This document shows, piece after piece, positions 23,604 through 36,151 of a DNA stretch of 64,000 nucleotides. Position 1 is the first letter of the stretch; every line of letters starts with the position of its first letter. The position numbers and the translations under genes were made by a program. This DNA is from Moringa oleifera (lineage: Eukaryota; Streptophyta; Magnoliopsida; Brassicales; Moringaceae), in NCBI GenBank assembly GCA_021397835.1, contig JAJFZO010000566.1, positions 4,402,001 to 4,466,000 on the forward strand, read 5' to 3'. The notes under the pieces were generated by a model, which was not told the DNA's origin, made no database searches, and worked only from the letters and a program-made list of their open reading frames with translations.

Positions 23604-24599
23604 ATAAAAAAATTTTAAGATTTAAAAATAATTTAATTTACTTTTTTTTTTAATTCAAGTTATCATTATTAAAAAAAATATATTCTTATGCAATCTTAAT
23701 GTTTAACCTAAGTTACCAAACACACTTTCATATTCAAAAAGTGATGATACAAACCTTAATGATAGTGTTTCGATTGATATAAACACTTCATTAATGAATG
23801 GTTGACGATGTTAACAGGTAATTGAGGGTAGAGTTAGGTTTTCAATTTGTCAACCTAGTTTAAATGCAAAAGTTTACTTATGTTTTGATTTTTTTTATTA
23901 TTGTGTGATCAAAATGTCACTATACATCACTTTTTTTATTACACTTAAACAAACCTTATTCTGAGTTTGCGATAACATTGTTTTTACTTTACTATCTTTG
24001 ACTCACATACTTGACAAAAGAAATCTAAATCCTTTAACCTCTTAATGAATGATCCAACGTTAAATTTATGCAAGTGCATCATTATCGCACTAATTTTTTA
24101 TTTATTATTGTTAAATATTACCGATACTTGCTTTGTTAGGACTTTGATACTTAATTCACATGAAAATGAGTTTAAAAGCGTTATGATCATCAAATTACAA
24201 TGTATTTGTTAGGTTTATGACAACATGAGCCCTTTTTTTTGGGGGGGCCTTAATTTGTTAGGGGTGGGCTCCATTTGTTATAAGATGATCTCACTAGATA
24301 TTTAGGATTTAAGGAGATAGAAAATTCGATCTTTTCCATGAAAGAAAGGCCATTATTTTGAAATCAAGTTAAGAATTTTATTAATTATTATTTATATATG
24401 TATTTGGTAGGTTGCTTTCACAGTAATTAGGGGTTTTAATAATTACCTCTTTTGGTGCCAATGCAGTAACTAAGCATTGTTAGGTCAGCGTACTATGTGA
24501 AACATATTCCAATTCAAAGCAACTTATAATAAAATGCATTTAAGTGTTGTATTTGTATTATGTGATGTATATTAATTATGTTTGTTTTTTTTATTTTTT

Positions 24600-26960
24600 A
24601 TATAAGACATAGCTTCATATTGGTTTACTTGTCACTTACATCATAATGGTCACTTTGTTGACTCACTACTTAAAAAGTACAACTTAAATAAGTATGCTAT
24701 ATTTGATGATGTTGACACTAATGAATCGTCACTTATAGAATTAGTGAGTATGTTAAGAAACGTTAAAAGTATGATATGGTTGTAGGAAATTTTTCTATAT
24801 TCATTCTGGAAAGTCTACGGAGGATGGATTAAAAGAGTTAGAGAATGATAAAGATTTGATGGACATAGTTAAAATAATATATAAGTGGAGTATAGTAATT
24901 CATATTTATGTTGAGGAATATATGGGACTCAATATAGTATCAACCAGGAAAGTAGTGCCATCAATGCACCCATTATCAATGTTGATATGAAAATAGATGG
25001 GGTGAATAAGAAGCATGTTACTAATGATATGGATATGAATATGACTATGCAGAGTATTATTGATGATGTGAATGTGAATGTGAAAGTAGATTCTATGAAT
25101 AGGCAGATGTTAGTGATGACAAAGACCATGATTAGGGTGAGAAGGAATGATATTCCCATGATATCGATTTTAAGATGGACATTGAAGATGACATTATACA
25201 TATGCTAACCCTGATTTGCCCAGCATAACATTAATAGTGGTAGTAATAAGGACAACAGGCCTAGATTTGATGATCTTTAATATAGATTATTCTGATGAGC
25301 TTCACACTCTAACTAGAAGTGATAAAGATGTCAAAAACCAAAGTAAAATAGAGTTTAATGTAGCTACTGACATGGATGACCTAGTATTTAAAGTAAAGTT
25401 GGTTTTTGTTTTTTTTTAAATAATACTAGAGAGGCAGTTGTATAGTATGCAGTGAAAGATGAGTATAATGTAAAATGTGCTAGAAGTGAGACTCATATGC
25501 TAAGGGTTGTTTTATAGAAAAGGATGCAAGTGGATCACGTTGGTTTCACAAGTGAGGTAATCTCCATCATATGCAGTGAAAACTTATCACCCAATGCACA
25601 CGTGCAATAGATCATTCAAGAACAAGTACGTGACTTTTAGATTTTTAGCTAAAAATTACATGGATCTGTATAGGAGAGATCTAAAGATTGGTATAAAAAT
25701 ATTGATGAAGACAATAAAGGTAAACTTTGTATGTACTATTTTTAAAAGTGTTTGCTTGAAGGCAAAGTGTTTTGCTATAGTTGAAATTTATGGAGCTGGA
25801 GGGCATTTGTATGGAAGGTAAGAGATTATTGTGAGGAAGTTAGGTAGCAAAATCTTGGTGGCTCACTCACATTAAGCGTAGATAGGGTTAACTCGACTTT
25901 AGGTCTAATTTTTTAAAGGGTATATATCTGCTTAGATGGTTGTAAAAATAGGTTTTTGGAGTGTTGCAAGATGATAATTGGTTTGGATACCTACCATTAA
26001 AAAGGTAAGACACATGGTCGATTGATATTGTTGGTATCAATCAGAAAAATGGCACGTACCCTTTTGAATATATTGTTATTGACACTTGGACTTGGTTCTT
26101 GTAGTTGTTATTAGCAAATATTGATTCCGTAACGGAAAAAATGGTTAGACTTTTATGTCTGACCAACAGATGATAAAATATTGAACTTATATTTCTTTCA
26201 TAGTTTTGTGGTTTTGTGTTTAAAAAATTAAGTAATTTTCTTTCGTTAATGTAGGGACTAGTACCAACCTTTGAGGAGCCAATCCCTAATGCAGACATCA
26301 GATTTCACTTTAGGCACATGTATAGTAATTTCTAAAAGCTTTTTAATGTAAATTCTTAAAGGACTTGTCCTATAATTTCACTAAGGCAATTACTTTTATT
26401 AAGTTTAAACATGTAATGGATAGTATTAAGGTTGCAAATGTCAAAACATATGATTAGTTATTAAAATTACCCTTTGGTTTAGACATTCATTCTCACGCAA
26501 ACCCAAATGCAATGTACTTCTAAATACTTTATCTAAGACTTTTAATACTTCCATAGTTAAGCTAGGGACAAACCAATTTTATAGCTTCTTGAAGAAATTA
26601 AAAATTATTTAATGGAACGAATTCATTTGAATAGGGATAGGATGACAAGACACAAAGACTACCTTTATCCTAAAATTCAAAACTATCCTTAAAAAAAGTT
26701 AGAACCAATTTGTAGATTTGGTTGTTACAGTTGGGAGCTCATTAATATCCCTTGAACATGTTGCTATAATATTCTATCAAAAGCAATCTCTCCAAGATTA
26801 CATCGGTCCCTACTATAATAGAGAGAAATATATCGGATGTTTCTTATATCCAATTAATCCTTATAATGACCTAAATTTATGGCTTAAAACTGGTTTGAAT
26901 CCTATACAACCACCATCTCTCAAAAGACCTCCTAAAAGATATATATATATATAAAGACGA
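24600..26960 (+). pseudogene. MuDR-type (MULE) transposase pseudogene
   Basis: Order of motifs on the plus strand: an N-terminal FDDVDTNESSLIELVSMLRN (near 24700); NVATDMDDLVFKVKLVF (near 25360) before the DNA-binding segment; and KTYHPMHTCNRSFKNKYVT (near 25578) in the MuDR domain. Then come GLVPTFEEPIPNADIRFHFRHMY (26250-26330) and NYLMERIHLNRDRM (near 26605) in the MULE transposase/SWIM region. Last are YIGPYYNREKYIGCF and a C-terminal GLNPIQPPSLKRPP (26800-26935), as in plant MULE proteins. Dozens of stops and frameshifts separate them. The acidic DDE residues cannot be followed through the damage. Family assignment is firm; activity is excluded. Confidence 0.8.
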
Positions 26961-28779
26961 GATATTGATGAGGTCATTATTAGTGCTACTAAGATGTTAA
27001 GAAAAAATTTGGTCAACACATGTAATAGTACAAACAGAGTGGTCACAACATGAGATCATGTGAAGATCTAATCAAACAGATAACTTCAATAGAAATTTGT
27101 AAGATTTAACATTAATTTTTTATTATTGATCTTAGTGATTATATAAGTTCATATAGAAAAGAGGCTAAAACAGCACGAGGACATGTTTATGGGCTTTAAA
27201 GTACCAAGTATGCCGCAGAATATAGTTATTTTCTATTTTTCTAAATTGCCGATGTGCTAGTTTTAATTAAGAATACTTTTTTATTATGGACTTGACTTAC
27301 TTTTCATTAATTAGGGGTCGACCCTCATTGGTTTTAATGCATCATCCTCTTTCTAGCAAGTGAATAAATGTGTTTATTTATTTTTTATAATGTTGATTGT
27401 TTTTTAATATTAACTTGTTTTATTGTTTTATCTTCACAAGTTTAAATGACATCAACACCATCATTTACATCAAGGAGTTTTATTATGAAATGGTATGATA
27501 ACCCCTACAACTACATCATCTGCACCTATGACAACATCAGTAGGTAAACCTCAATTATTTTATTGTTTTATGTTAAATATTTATTATATTTATTCATACA
27601 TTAGAAGTTACAAATTTGATGAATAGAGCCTGTATAATTTCAACAAGTTATAAGACCTTTCACCCCATGATTTACCTTACCACATAAGCTCATATGATAA
27701 CAATGCCAACCCAACCCTTATGCACAAATAAATCAATGTCCCAACCTATGATGAGACCTAATTTCATATCAACATTGAGATTCATTATTAGACCCGCCTT
27801 CATTTTAAGAAAATCACTAGCCCACCTGCCTCACCAATGGCAATGACTTCTTTAAAATCGGTAATAGTTTCAACTTTAAGCAATGCTGCTCCAGTATCCA
27901 GCATGTTCTAGGCATCAAATACTATAATGCCCTTAACTAGTCAAAATTTTCAATATATTAGAGTGAAGACAGTTGCTTCAAAGTGAGTTAGATCAACAAA
28001 GTGAAATTGATTTGGATGTTTATGTAGTCAGTGATTAATTTTTTAACAAGTTAGATATTTGTAGTTGGATATTTGTTATTTATGTACTCAGAGAAATAAA
28101 ACAATTTGGATTTTTTTAATGAATAATTTGGAAATTTTTTTATGAACAATTTGGATGCCTCTTGTTGATGAACAATTTAGATATTTCTCAGTGCAAAATT
28201 ATATTGTGGTATCGGTGGTGATACTTTTAAACAATGAGTTGCATTGTGAACACTTGGACGAATGAATAAATAAGGAAGCTTTTGTATCATTTTTGTTGGT
28301 TTTTAGTGCAAGTTATTTACTATTTTATTGAATGGATGAAGTGTATTTGTTATGTAATTAGCTTTTCTCATGACTAGTTTGTCAGTAGTTTTTTGAATGG
28401 AGAAATGAATCATTATTTACGCACAGCTATTGAATGTTTGAATGACATCAATTGCGAAAATTTAAATCATGCTCTGATGACAATTTATTAGTTTGTTGGT
28501 TTGGATAGTTAGTTAATAGAAAATCATGCAAATAAGTTGTTATTAATCTTTTTGATATAAAATCATGTAAATAAGTTGCTATAAAATCAAGTTTTATTGA
28601 TTTTGATAACTACATCCATTTAAAGAAAGTGTAGATCATGACACAAGTTGCTATAAAGAAAAAATTAAGCTAACACTACATTCTTTAAAATGGGTCAAAA
28701 ATATAGGTCTAAGTACAATATTTGAATTTAAAAATATTGTCTACAAAATAAAAGTAAGATCAACTACATAAGTTGACCA

Positions 28780-29060
28780 CTATGCAAAATATTATAGCTT
28801 ACATTCTTACACAAATTATCTCTTTTTCTCCCTCTAATAAAATAAATTATTAACACAATGCACGTGATAATCCAAGAAAATTACATCAAGTTTCTTATAG
28901 AATGTGATATTATCTTGAAGCTTCTGCACTTAGCATAACAGTCTTGGCAATATCTGCATTTCTCGATTATAAGTAAGAGCATCATGCCATCAAAAATACT
29001 CACAGAATCTTTGCTTTTACAGTAACAACAAATAATTGCATTAAACTTTTGGAATATATT
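28780..29060 (-). other. Segment conserved between the two MULEs
   Basis: This segment resembles MULE-2 at about 32935-33190 in the same order: TATAATCCAAGAAA-like text, TCTTATA(G/T)AATGTGAT, ATGCCATCAAAAATACTCA versus TTCCATCAAAAATACTTA, and CTTTGCTTTTA versus CTTGCTTTTA. Both lie in the 3' part of their element. Conservation suggests a former second gene, perhaps on the minus strand, but no protein domain could be read. Confidence 0.45.
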
Positions 29061-30127
29061 TGCATTAATATGTAATGCATAATTGGTATCAAACTAATAT
29101 TTAGTTAACATCTTCATGCAATATCATTCATCCAATTAACAAGCATAAGAATATGTCAATACATATTTAAGGCCTACTAAATATTTCAAAATAAAGCATA
29201 TATGCAAGCTTCCAAAATATCCATCATGCAATAGTGATTATTTAGAAAATGGTCTCAAAACGAAAGCAACTAGCAACCAACATCTAAAGAAACCAGTTTC
29301 ATTAGAGCTTCCAACATCATACATCATTATGAAAAGTCAATGCACACGATCAAACTAATAATGGCACACATGCATTCACTCATTAAATGAAGTTAACATG
29401 TTAACTATCTCAAGAAACCAGTTTCATCAATAGTATAAGCAAAACATATTAAAAATAAAATGAAATAAAAATAATCAAAAGAATATCAGTAATCCACTTT
29501 CATTAGGTATCATTGGTATAAAGTTAATCTTAGCAAAGAAAATCATAATGAAATCAAAGAAATTAATAAGGCAACATTATTGATAAAATAAAAACAATCA
29601 AATCCTTTAAATCATTAAATCCAACAAATCAATACATTACCTTATTTCGATCATAACCGTGAAACATTCTCCTTGGCTTCCTCAATGTTCATGATGTATG
29701 CAACTTTACCTTATAACATATGAACAACCGTCAATATCGTAATGTAAAGATTCGCTATCCATCAAAAACATTAATGTCCACTTCCACAACGTGATTGCAA
29801 TTGAAGCTTCAATTCAAGGTAAAATTAGTCATTAAAGCAGAAATCCACCATTAATTTCATAAATCGTCCCCTCAAGCAACTTGATTTTATAAATTATTCT
29901 CTAAAACTTATAAGAACCTTTATGCCCACTCTTCTATTATAAGTTGAAGGGAAACAGTAAATGAAAATCCAAGATACTCCTAGCATTAATACTAATTTGT
30001 GATAGCATTAGACATCGAGATTTATTCTGTTAGTTTCTTTTACTTTAGGGTATGCTATCACTTTTTAAATATGGAGGTGTGTTTAGTAACTCAAATCAAA
30101 CATTAAGATTTTATGAGAACATTACAC

Positions 30128-30921
30128 TAAAAAAATAAAAAAATTAATACTAAAACTATTTTTAAGAAAAATTATATTATTAAAAATTTTTAAAAATTCA
30201 TTAAAATAGCTCATTAGTCAACAATTATTCAAATTTAAAATTAAAATAAAATGTAAAATTTATTTAAATAACTTTTTACAGAATTTTAATAATAAAAATA
30301 TCATTAATTTTTCACTATCATTTTGATTCAGTGTCTAATTTAGACAAAATTAATAAAATTTAGTTACTTTAAATACGTTTAAAAGTTAAATTTTAATTGA
30401 GAAAAGAGAGTAAAACTTAACATTCAAATTATCTTTATCTTAAAAACAAATAATAAATACACAAAAATTGTTATATCTATTTTTAATTTACACTTCAATG
30501 TATGAATTATATTAATAATACATTTGATATTTGAATTTAGTTTAATTTAAATAGTCAAAAAATTTAAAAATTAGAGTTATTCAAATTAAGAATCTTGTGT
30601 ACTTAATTTTAACTTAATTTTTGAAACATTTAACCTATGATATCAAAAATTTAAAAATTTACACTTCAATGTATCAATTGTATTAATAGTATATTGGTTG
30701 TATGAATTTGATTTAATTTAAATTATTAAAAACTTAAATAATTCATAAAAAAACAACCAAGTTAAAAATTGTTCAAATTTGAGAATAAACTTCTTAAAAT
30801 TTATATGATTCATTTTTGGTATATTTTATCCATAAAATACCTTAGTCAAAGTTTAATTTAAATGAAATTAATAAATTAAATATATAATTAAATCCAATCA
30901 AAACATTATAAGCTTAAATTA
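30128..30921. repeat. AT-rich repeat remnants between the two MULEs
   Basis: Includes an end of the second foldback type (AATTGAGAAAAGAGAGTAAAAC, about 30400-30420). It also has a direct repeat of AATTTACACTTCAATGTAT (about 30484 and 30656, roughly 172 bp apart) with similar following text. No gene. Confidence 0.4.
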
Positions 30922-33909
30922 GGGTAAAGACTCAATAGAACCCTCATATTTAACTCAGGTGATAAATCAAACTCTGAGGTTCAAAAAGTAACATTATTGC
31001 CTCCTTGGGTTTTTATAATATTACCCTACTTAAAATGACGTTACTCTCATCCATTCTTGGCCTAAAATGGCATTATCTTAATGCATGGAATAATTCTTCT
31101 TTATCACACATACTCTTACTCTCGCATATCAAACTTCGAAGAGCTCATTTGTCTTAATCTATTGATTGTCAACAAACCTGAGCGTGTAATACCTATGGTT
31201 TACCTTAACATTCAAAGATTGAATGTTTTTAAGTATGATATTGAACGAGTTAGAGTATTTATTTTTTATTTTTCTAAAAAGGCATTGTGATTCCTCAAAT
31301 CACATGTTTGTCTCAAATTGAATCTGGCATGCATTGTCTTTTTTTCTTAATTTTTAATAATTTATCATTGAAGGGCTCAACATGTTGGGTAATACTATTT
31401 GACTAATTAAAGTTTTAAGTGAATTAGTTAATTATGTAGTGTACGAAAACTATACTAAGTTAGAGATTGTCTAATTTAGACTTGAATTTCATTTTGTCAT
31501 TTTTTATTTTAATTTTGGGGGTTTCTAATGTTTAGATATGCTAGCATTTATTAATGTGTTAGAGACAGTAATTAGATTAACAATTATTTTTTAATGTGAT
31601 ATATTTGAAACCAATTGACTATATTTGTTCTTTTTTATAAGATTACAAATAGTTTCATATCATTTTATGAAACTATTTGCACCATCATAGCAGCACCACC
31701 ATAGTAGCCACTTATTGATTCACCTATTAGAAAATATAGCTCATACGAGGTTGTGACGTTCGATGATATTGACACTGGTCATTTTCCTCTTGTAGAAATT
31801 CTTAGTATGTTGAAGGAGGCTAATACTTTGTATGGTAATAATAAGTTTTTCTATGCATATCCTTGTAAGAAAATGAAGAATAGGTTACTCAACTGAAATA
31901 TGATAGAGATGTCATTGAAATATTAAATGCAATGTGCATAATGACTAAAGATATGCACATTTACATTAAGAAACCATTGAGGACTCAAAATAGTACTAAC
32001 AAAGTAGATATTACTGAGCAGCCAAGTAATGATGGTAGTAATATTAATCCTGCTTATGCAAAAAGGATGGTGTTAATACCATTAGTTTAAGAAGTGATGA
32101 AGAAGACCTCAATGAGGTTGAAAAGGAAGATGATTTTGTAGATAGTGATTATGATGTTAATATGAAAAACAATATCATGCATAGATCTAACTCTAATGTG
32201 CCTATGCATAATAAGAGTTCTAGCACTAATATCTTATAAGATAAGATTTGACGATTTTGAGATAGACTACTTTAATAAACTATATACTCTAGCTTATTTA
32301 ATTTTTTTTGTTAACTTATTGTATAAAATTTTCTTCTAAGAAAGTTTGTTAACTTATTATATGAATAGTTTATTTGTTAGATTATGAACAATTGTAGTTA
32401 GTTTTTTATCGTCATGTGAACAATTTTGATTATGATCAAATGATTAAATTTGTGTAGCATTAATATCCAAAATGTTATTCTAGATTGTAACGATTTTGGA
32501 AAGCTTTAATGTTCAAGATGTAGTTGCAATGAAAGAACCAATAAATGAATTTTAATTATGAATAGATTTGGTAAATGTTGTTGTGTTGCTTGTTATTTTT
32601 GCTAGGCACAACAATTATGTTGAATGCTACTAACCAAATTATTTGTATTAAGTGCAAGTGAATTATGTTATTAATTACCAATACTTCAAAATAAAAAAAC
32701 GCAAAGCTTAAAAATTCATGAAATTATATAAATAATATTCAGTGCTAACACATTATACATTACAAATCATTGAAAAACTTGAAAATCCATTACCAATAAA
32801 TCATCAACATACAATCCATCATATTATCAATCACAAAACAAGTTAATACAATAACCATTAATTGGATTCAAAAACATGAAAACCCAACAAACAAGATCAG
32901 TTACATAAGTTCACCAATTCTGAAAACACTATAGTTCATGTTTTTGCTTCGATTTTCTCCCTTACTCCTTCCAATGATATATATATATATATATATAATC
33001 AATATAATACAAATTATAATCCAAGAAATTGTAATCAATCTCTTATATAATGTGATCTTGTCTTATAGCTTTCGTACTTGATATAGTAGCTTGGTAGTAC
33101 TTGCATTCCATGATTGCAAATCGGAGTAGCATTCCATCAAAAATACTTATAAAAGCCTTGCTTTTATCACAACATTAAAACAATGTTTGCATTCAAGTCA
33201 CACCAAGACAAAAAAAATAAAAGCATAATTTAAGATATATAAGTCATAAGAAAAGAAATGGAGAAAGTTATAATAAGATTTTCCCTCAAATGTCAATATC
33301 AATCAATTAACTGCTCTTACATAAACCAATTCTTAATTAATTAGCATAATCTTTGCACATATTATGTAAAGAAGATCAAACTACTCCATTGTTTAATATA
33401 ACACATCATTATAAGGGTTACAAAATTAGTGATAAAATACACACCCTCATGCTTTAAATAGTTAAACCAAAATTTTCAAAACTTTACCTCATTTCGTTCA
33501 CATCCCAAAACCTTCTCCTTGGATTCTTTGATGTCCACCAAGTGCGTGGTTTAACCTTTGAACCACATAAACATAAGGCGACATTATGTTGTAAAGATTC
33601 ACTCTTCATCGGTGACAATGTGGTAACAAAAAACTTAAATTACCTAAACTCGAGCTTTAATTTAGGATGAAATCAAGCTCTAATGCTCAAATTAAAAATT
33701 AATTTTAATAATTTTTTACTTTATCAATGTCGATTTAAAAGTGAGATATTTCATATTAATGCCCCCAACGTTAATGCCTATTTCTAACAAGTGTCGAAGT
33801 TTTATGTGTCAATTTCTATTACATTGAAGTTGTAGTATCACTTTCAAACATTGAGATTTAATTTACCAATTATGTTCAAATTGAGGGAATTTTATGGGAT
33901 TTTTTACAC
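30922..33909 (+). mobile_element. Mutator-like element (MULE-2), decayed, about 3.0 kb
   Basis: The left terminus GGGTAAAGACTCAATAGAACCCTC... and the right terminus, read on the minus strand, GTGTAAAAAATCCCATAAAATTCCCTC... are inverted relatives over roughly 75 bp. The flanking 9-mers CTTAAATTA (30913-30921) and GTTAAATTA (33910-33918) agree at 8 of 9 positions, as expected for a Mutator-type insertion. At about 31740-31880 the plus strand keeps a transposase N-terminal piece (SSYEVVTFDDIDTGHFPLVE, then ILSMLKEAN). The DNA-binding and catalytic regions are missing, so this is an internal-deletion derivative. An (AT)n tract lies at 32976-32997. Confidence 0.75.
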
Positions 33910-33918
33910 GTTAAATTA

Positions 33919-34500
33919 AAATAGATATATAATTTCAGTTTATTCAAAAATAAATAATAAATAAATTTTGAGTAAATATGATTTTAAACCTTAAGTATAC
34001 TTTTTCTCTTTTTAATCGGTTATTTACTTTCAAAACATATTTAAACAAATTTTAATATTTTAATTTTATTCAAATTAAACTCTATTAAAAATTTTAAACA
34101 TTAAAAATATTTTATAACAACTTTTGACTTATAATTTTTTAAAAATACAAAAAAATTTATTTTATCACCATAAAAAAATTTATTTTTTTTGTATTGAAAA
34201 ATATTTTTTAAAAAAATACTATAAAAAGTTTAAAAATTTTATAAAAAATAATTAATTAATTAAAAATTTTAAATTTAAAAATAAAATCAAAATAAAAGTA
34301 AAAATTATTCGGATCATTTTTAATATTGTAATAATAAAAAATTATTAATTTTTATAATTATTTTAATAAAAAATTAATTCAAATAAAATTAGTAAATTAA
34401 AATTTATTTAAATACACTATTAAAATTAAAATTTATTTAAAAATAAAATTTTAAATTTTAAATAAATTTTAAATAATATTTATCCATAAAAATTTTTTGT
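33919..34500. repeat. AT-rich palindromic repeat upstream of the CCDC97 gene
   Basis: Almost pure A/T. It carries an end of the second foldback type (TTTTTCTCTTTTTAATCGG, ACTTTCAAAACATATTTAAA, about 34000-34050) and runs into roughly inverted text by 34480. It ends about 55 bp before the first ATG of the CCDC97 gene. Confidence 0.4.
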
Positions 34501-34504
34501 CCAG

Positions 34505-34510
34505 TGGGCT
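34505..34510 (+). promoter_or_regulatory. TGGGCT motif upstream of the CCDC97 gene
   Basis: A single TGGGCT (site II type) about 50 bp before the first ATG, at the border between foldback DNA and gene. No TATA box is obvious. If the start codon is at 34610, this lies about 100 bp upstream. Confidence 0.3.
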
Positions 34511-34555
34511 AGTTACCATCCTAAGCACTCGCATAGAGAGCAATTAGAACAATAT

Positions 34556-36104
34556 ATGCAGGCAGCAAAGGAACAGAAGACGGGACTGATTATTATCGGG
34601 GAGAAAGAGATGGGAATGGAGAAAGAAGCGATGGAGAGCATAACTGAGAGGTTGTCGTCGTTGGAGAACCTTTACTTCCCTCGCGCCCTTCAACAGGCTG
34701 CTACCACTCCCGCGCAGCGCAAATCCATCCTCCTTGACCTTCTTTCCAGAGACGCTGCCGTTTTCCTTGGTATTCTTCTTCATCTTTCTTTTTTCGTTTT
34801 TCGGTTTTGTGTTTTCTTGTTAAGAATGGAAGTATGAGCTTCACTGAGCCGATTAATTGAGTAATTTCTTTTCTGGACTCATCATTGGTTGAGGAAATTA
34901 GCGTTCTATCAATAAGGAAAGACTGAAACTGCCATATGCTGTAGAGGACGGATTTTTTAGAAAAAAATTTTCATTTTGGTGTTTGTGAACCATTTTGGCC
35001 TTTCTCTTTGCTTGCCTGAGAGAATTGTGGTTTTAAAATTGCAAACAAAAGGAAAGAGAAGAACCAAATTACTTTCATCCTAATATAATTTAACTAATTG
35101 TAGCTCTGGTTGTTTTACATGAAGAATGGAAATTGAAGACTTTATCTAAACCAGGCAAACCAATCAAAAATCATCCCCTTTCTTTGTCTTGAATGATGTT
35201 CACCTTTTACTTTTATGGTAGATGTTGTAGTTGGAATGTGGTGAATAATTGATGCAAAGAGGCAGTGGATGGAGAAAATGACAAAAATGAATTACATTAA
35301 CAAGAAAATTGGCTATGCCTGATCACCCTAATCAAGCTCATATGTGCTCTCACCTCATTAGTTGAGAGGCTTCCTTGAAGATGATTTCATGACCACTATC
35401 AATTTGGCATAATGTCTCTTTAGTACTTATATGTTGGATATAATAATTCCCCAGTTTAATTGTATTACAGACTGATTTACTGGTATATTGATTTAGAGCG
35501 ATATGGGTCACAATTGAATTCTGACGAGCTACGAGAATTCGATGCCCTCAACGATGACTATGAGATAAGTTGGCACTTGAAGGATCTGAGAAAGAAGATT
35601 AATCCAACTTCAGAAGAGTTGCGATCAAAGACAGTTGTAGTGAGGAACCGAAGGCTGGCTTATTTGAATAAATTGATATCTGAGGGACAGTATTTCTCAG
35701 AGGATGCAATGAGGGAGAGAGAACCATATTTGCATCATGAATATGTGGGCAAATTTCAGGATCTAAGTGGCAGGAACATGGCAAGGCCAGGGGAGAGGTG
35801 GTCAGAGACATTGATGAGGAGGTCAGAGGAGGCTAGGTTGGTTGCTAAGATTAGGGAGGAGCAGCAGAGGTTAGGTGTCGCTGAGAGGGATTGGATTGGT
35901 AATGAGACAAATCAGAGAGATGAGGAGGAGGAGGAAGAAGAAACAGAGGATGAGGGGGAAGAAGAAGAAGCAAAGGAGGCAACTGCCAGTTCACATCACA
36001 AAGAGGTAATTACCAAGCAACTTCAGAGTGCATTATTGAATATTCTTTGGTGTTATATTCAAATACTGCATTTTAGAAGGCTCAGTAAGTTTTCTTTTTC
36101 TTTT

Positions 36105-36151
<47 letters not shown>

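Larger units (their letters stand above)
23679..30127 (+). mobile_element. Mutator-like element (MULE-1), decayed, about 6.4 kb
   Basis: Terminal inverted repeats are recognisable. The left end (about 23679-23755) has TCTTAATGTTTAACCTAAGTTACCAAACACAC and ATTCAAAAAGTGAT. The right end, read on the minus strand (about 30127-30050), has TCTTAATGTTTGATTTGAGTTACTAAACACAC and ATTTAAAAAGTGAT. A possible 9-bp target duplication TAAAAAAAA (23670-23678) versus TAAAAAAAT (30128-30136) is too simple in sequence to weigh much. Inside, the plus strand carries a dead MuDR-type transposase (separate entry). The 3' third (27.4-30.0 kb) is non-coding or holds a badly decayed minus-strand gene. Confidence 0.7.

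Noticed and set aside
29240..30000. Possible separate gene in the right part of MULE-1
   Set aside because: No open frame of useful length in any phase; treated as decayed transposon interior.
35470..35496. Earlier splice acceptor (TATTACAG) for CCDC97 exon 2
   Set aside because: Joining to it after exon 1 gives an immediate stop (GAC TGA), while the acceptor at 35495-35496 keeps the frame and the family sequence FLERYGSQL.
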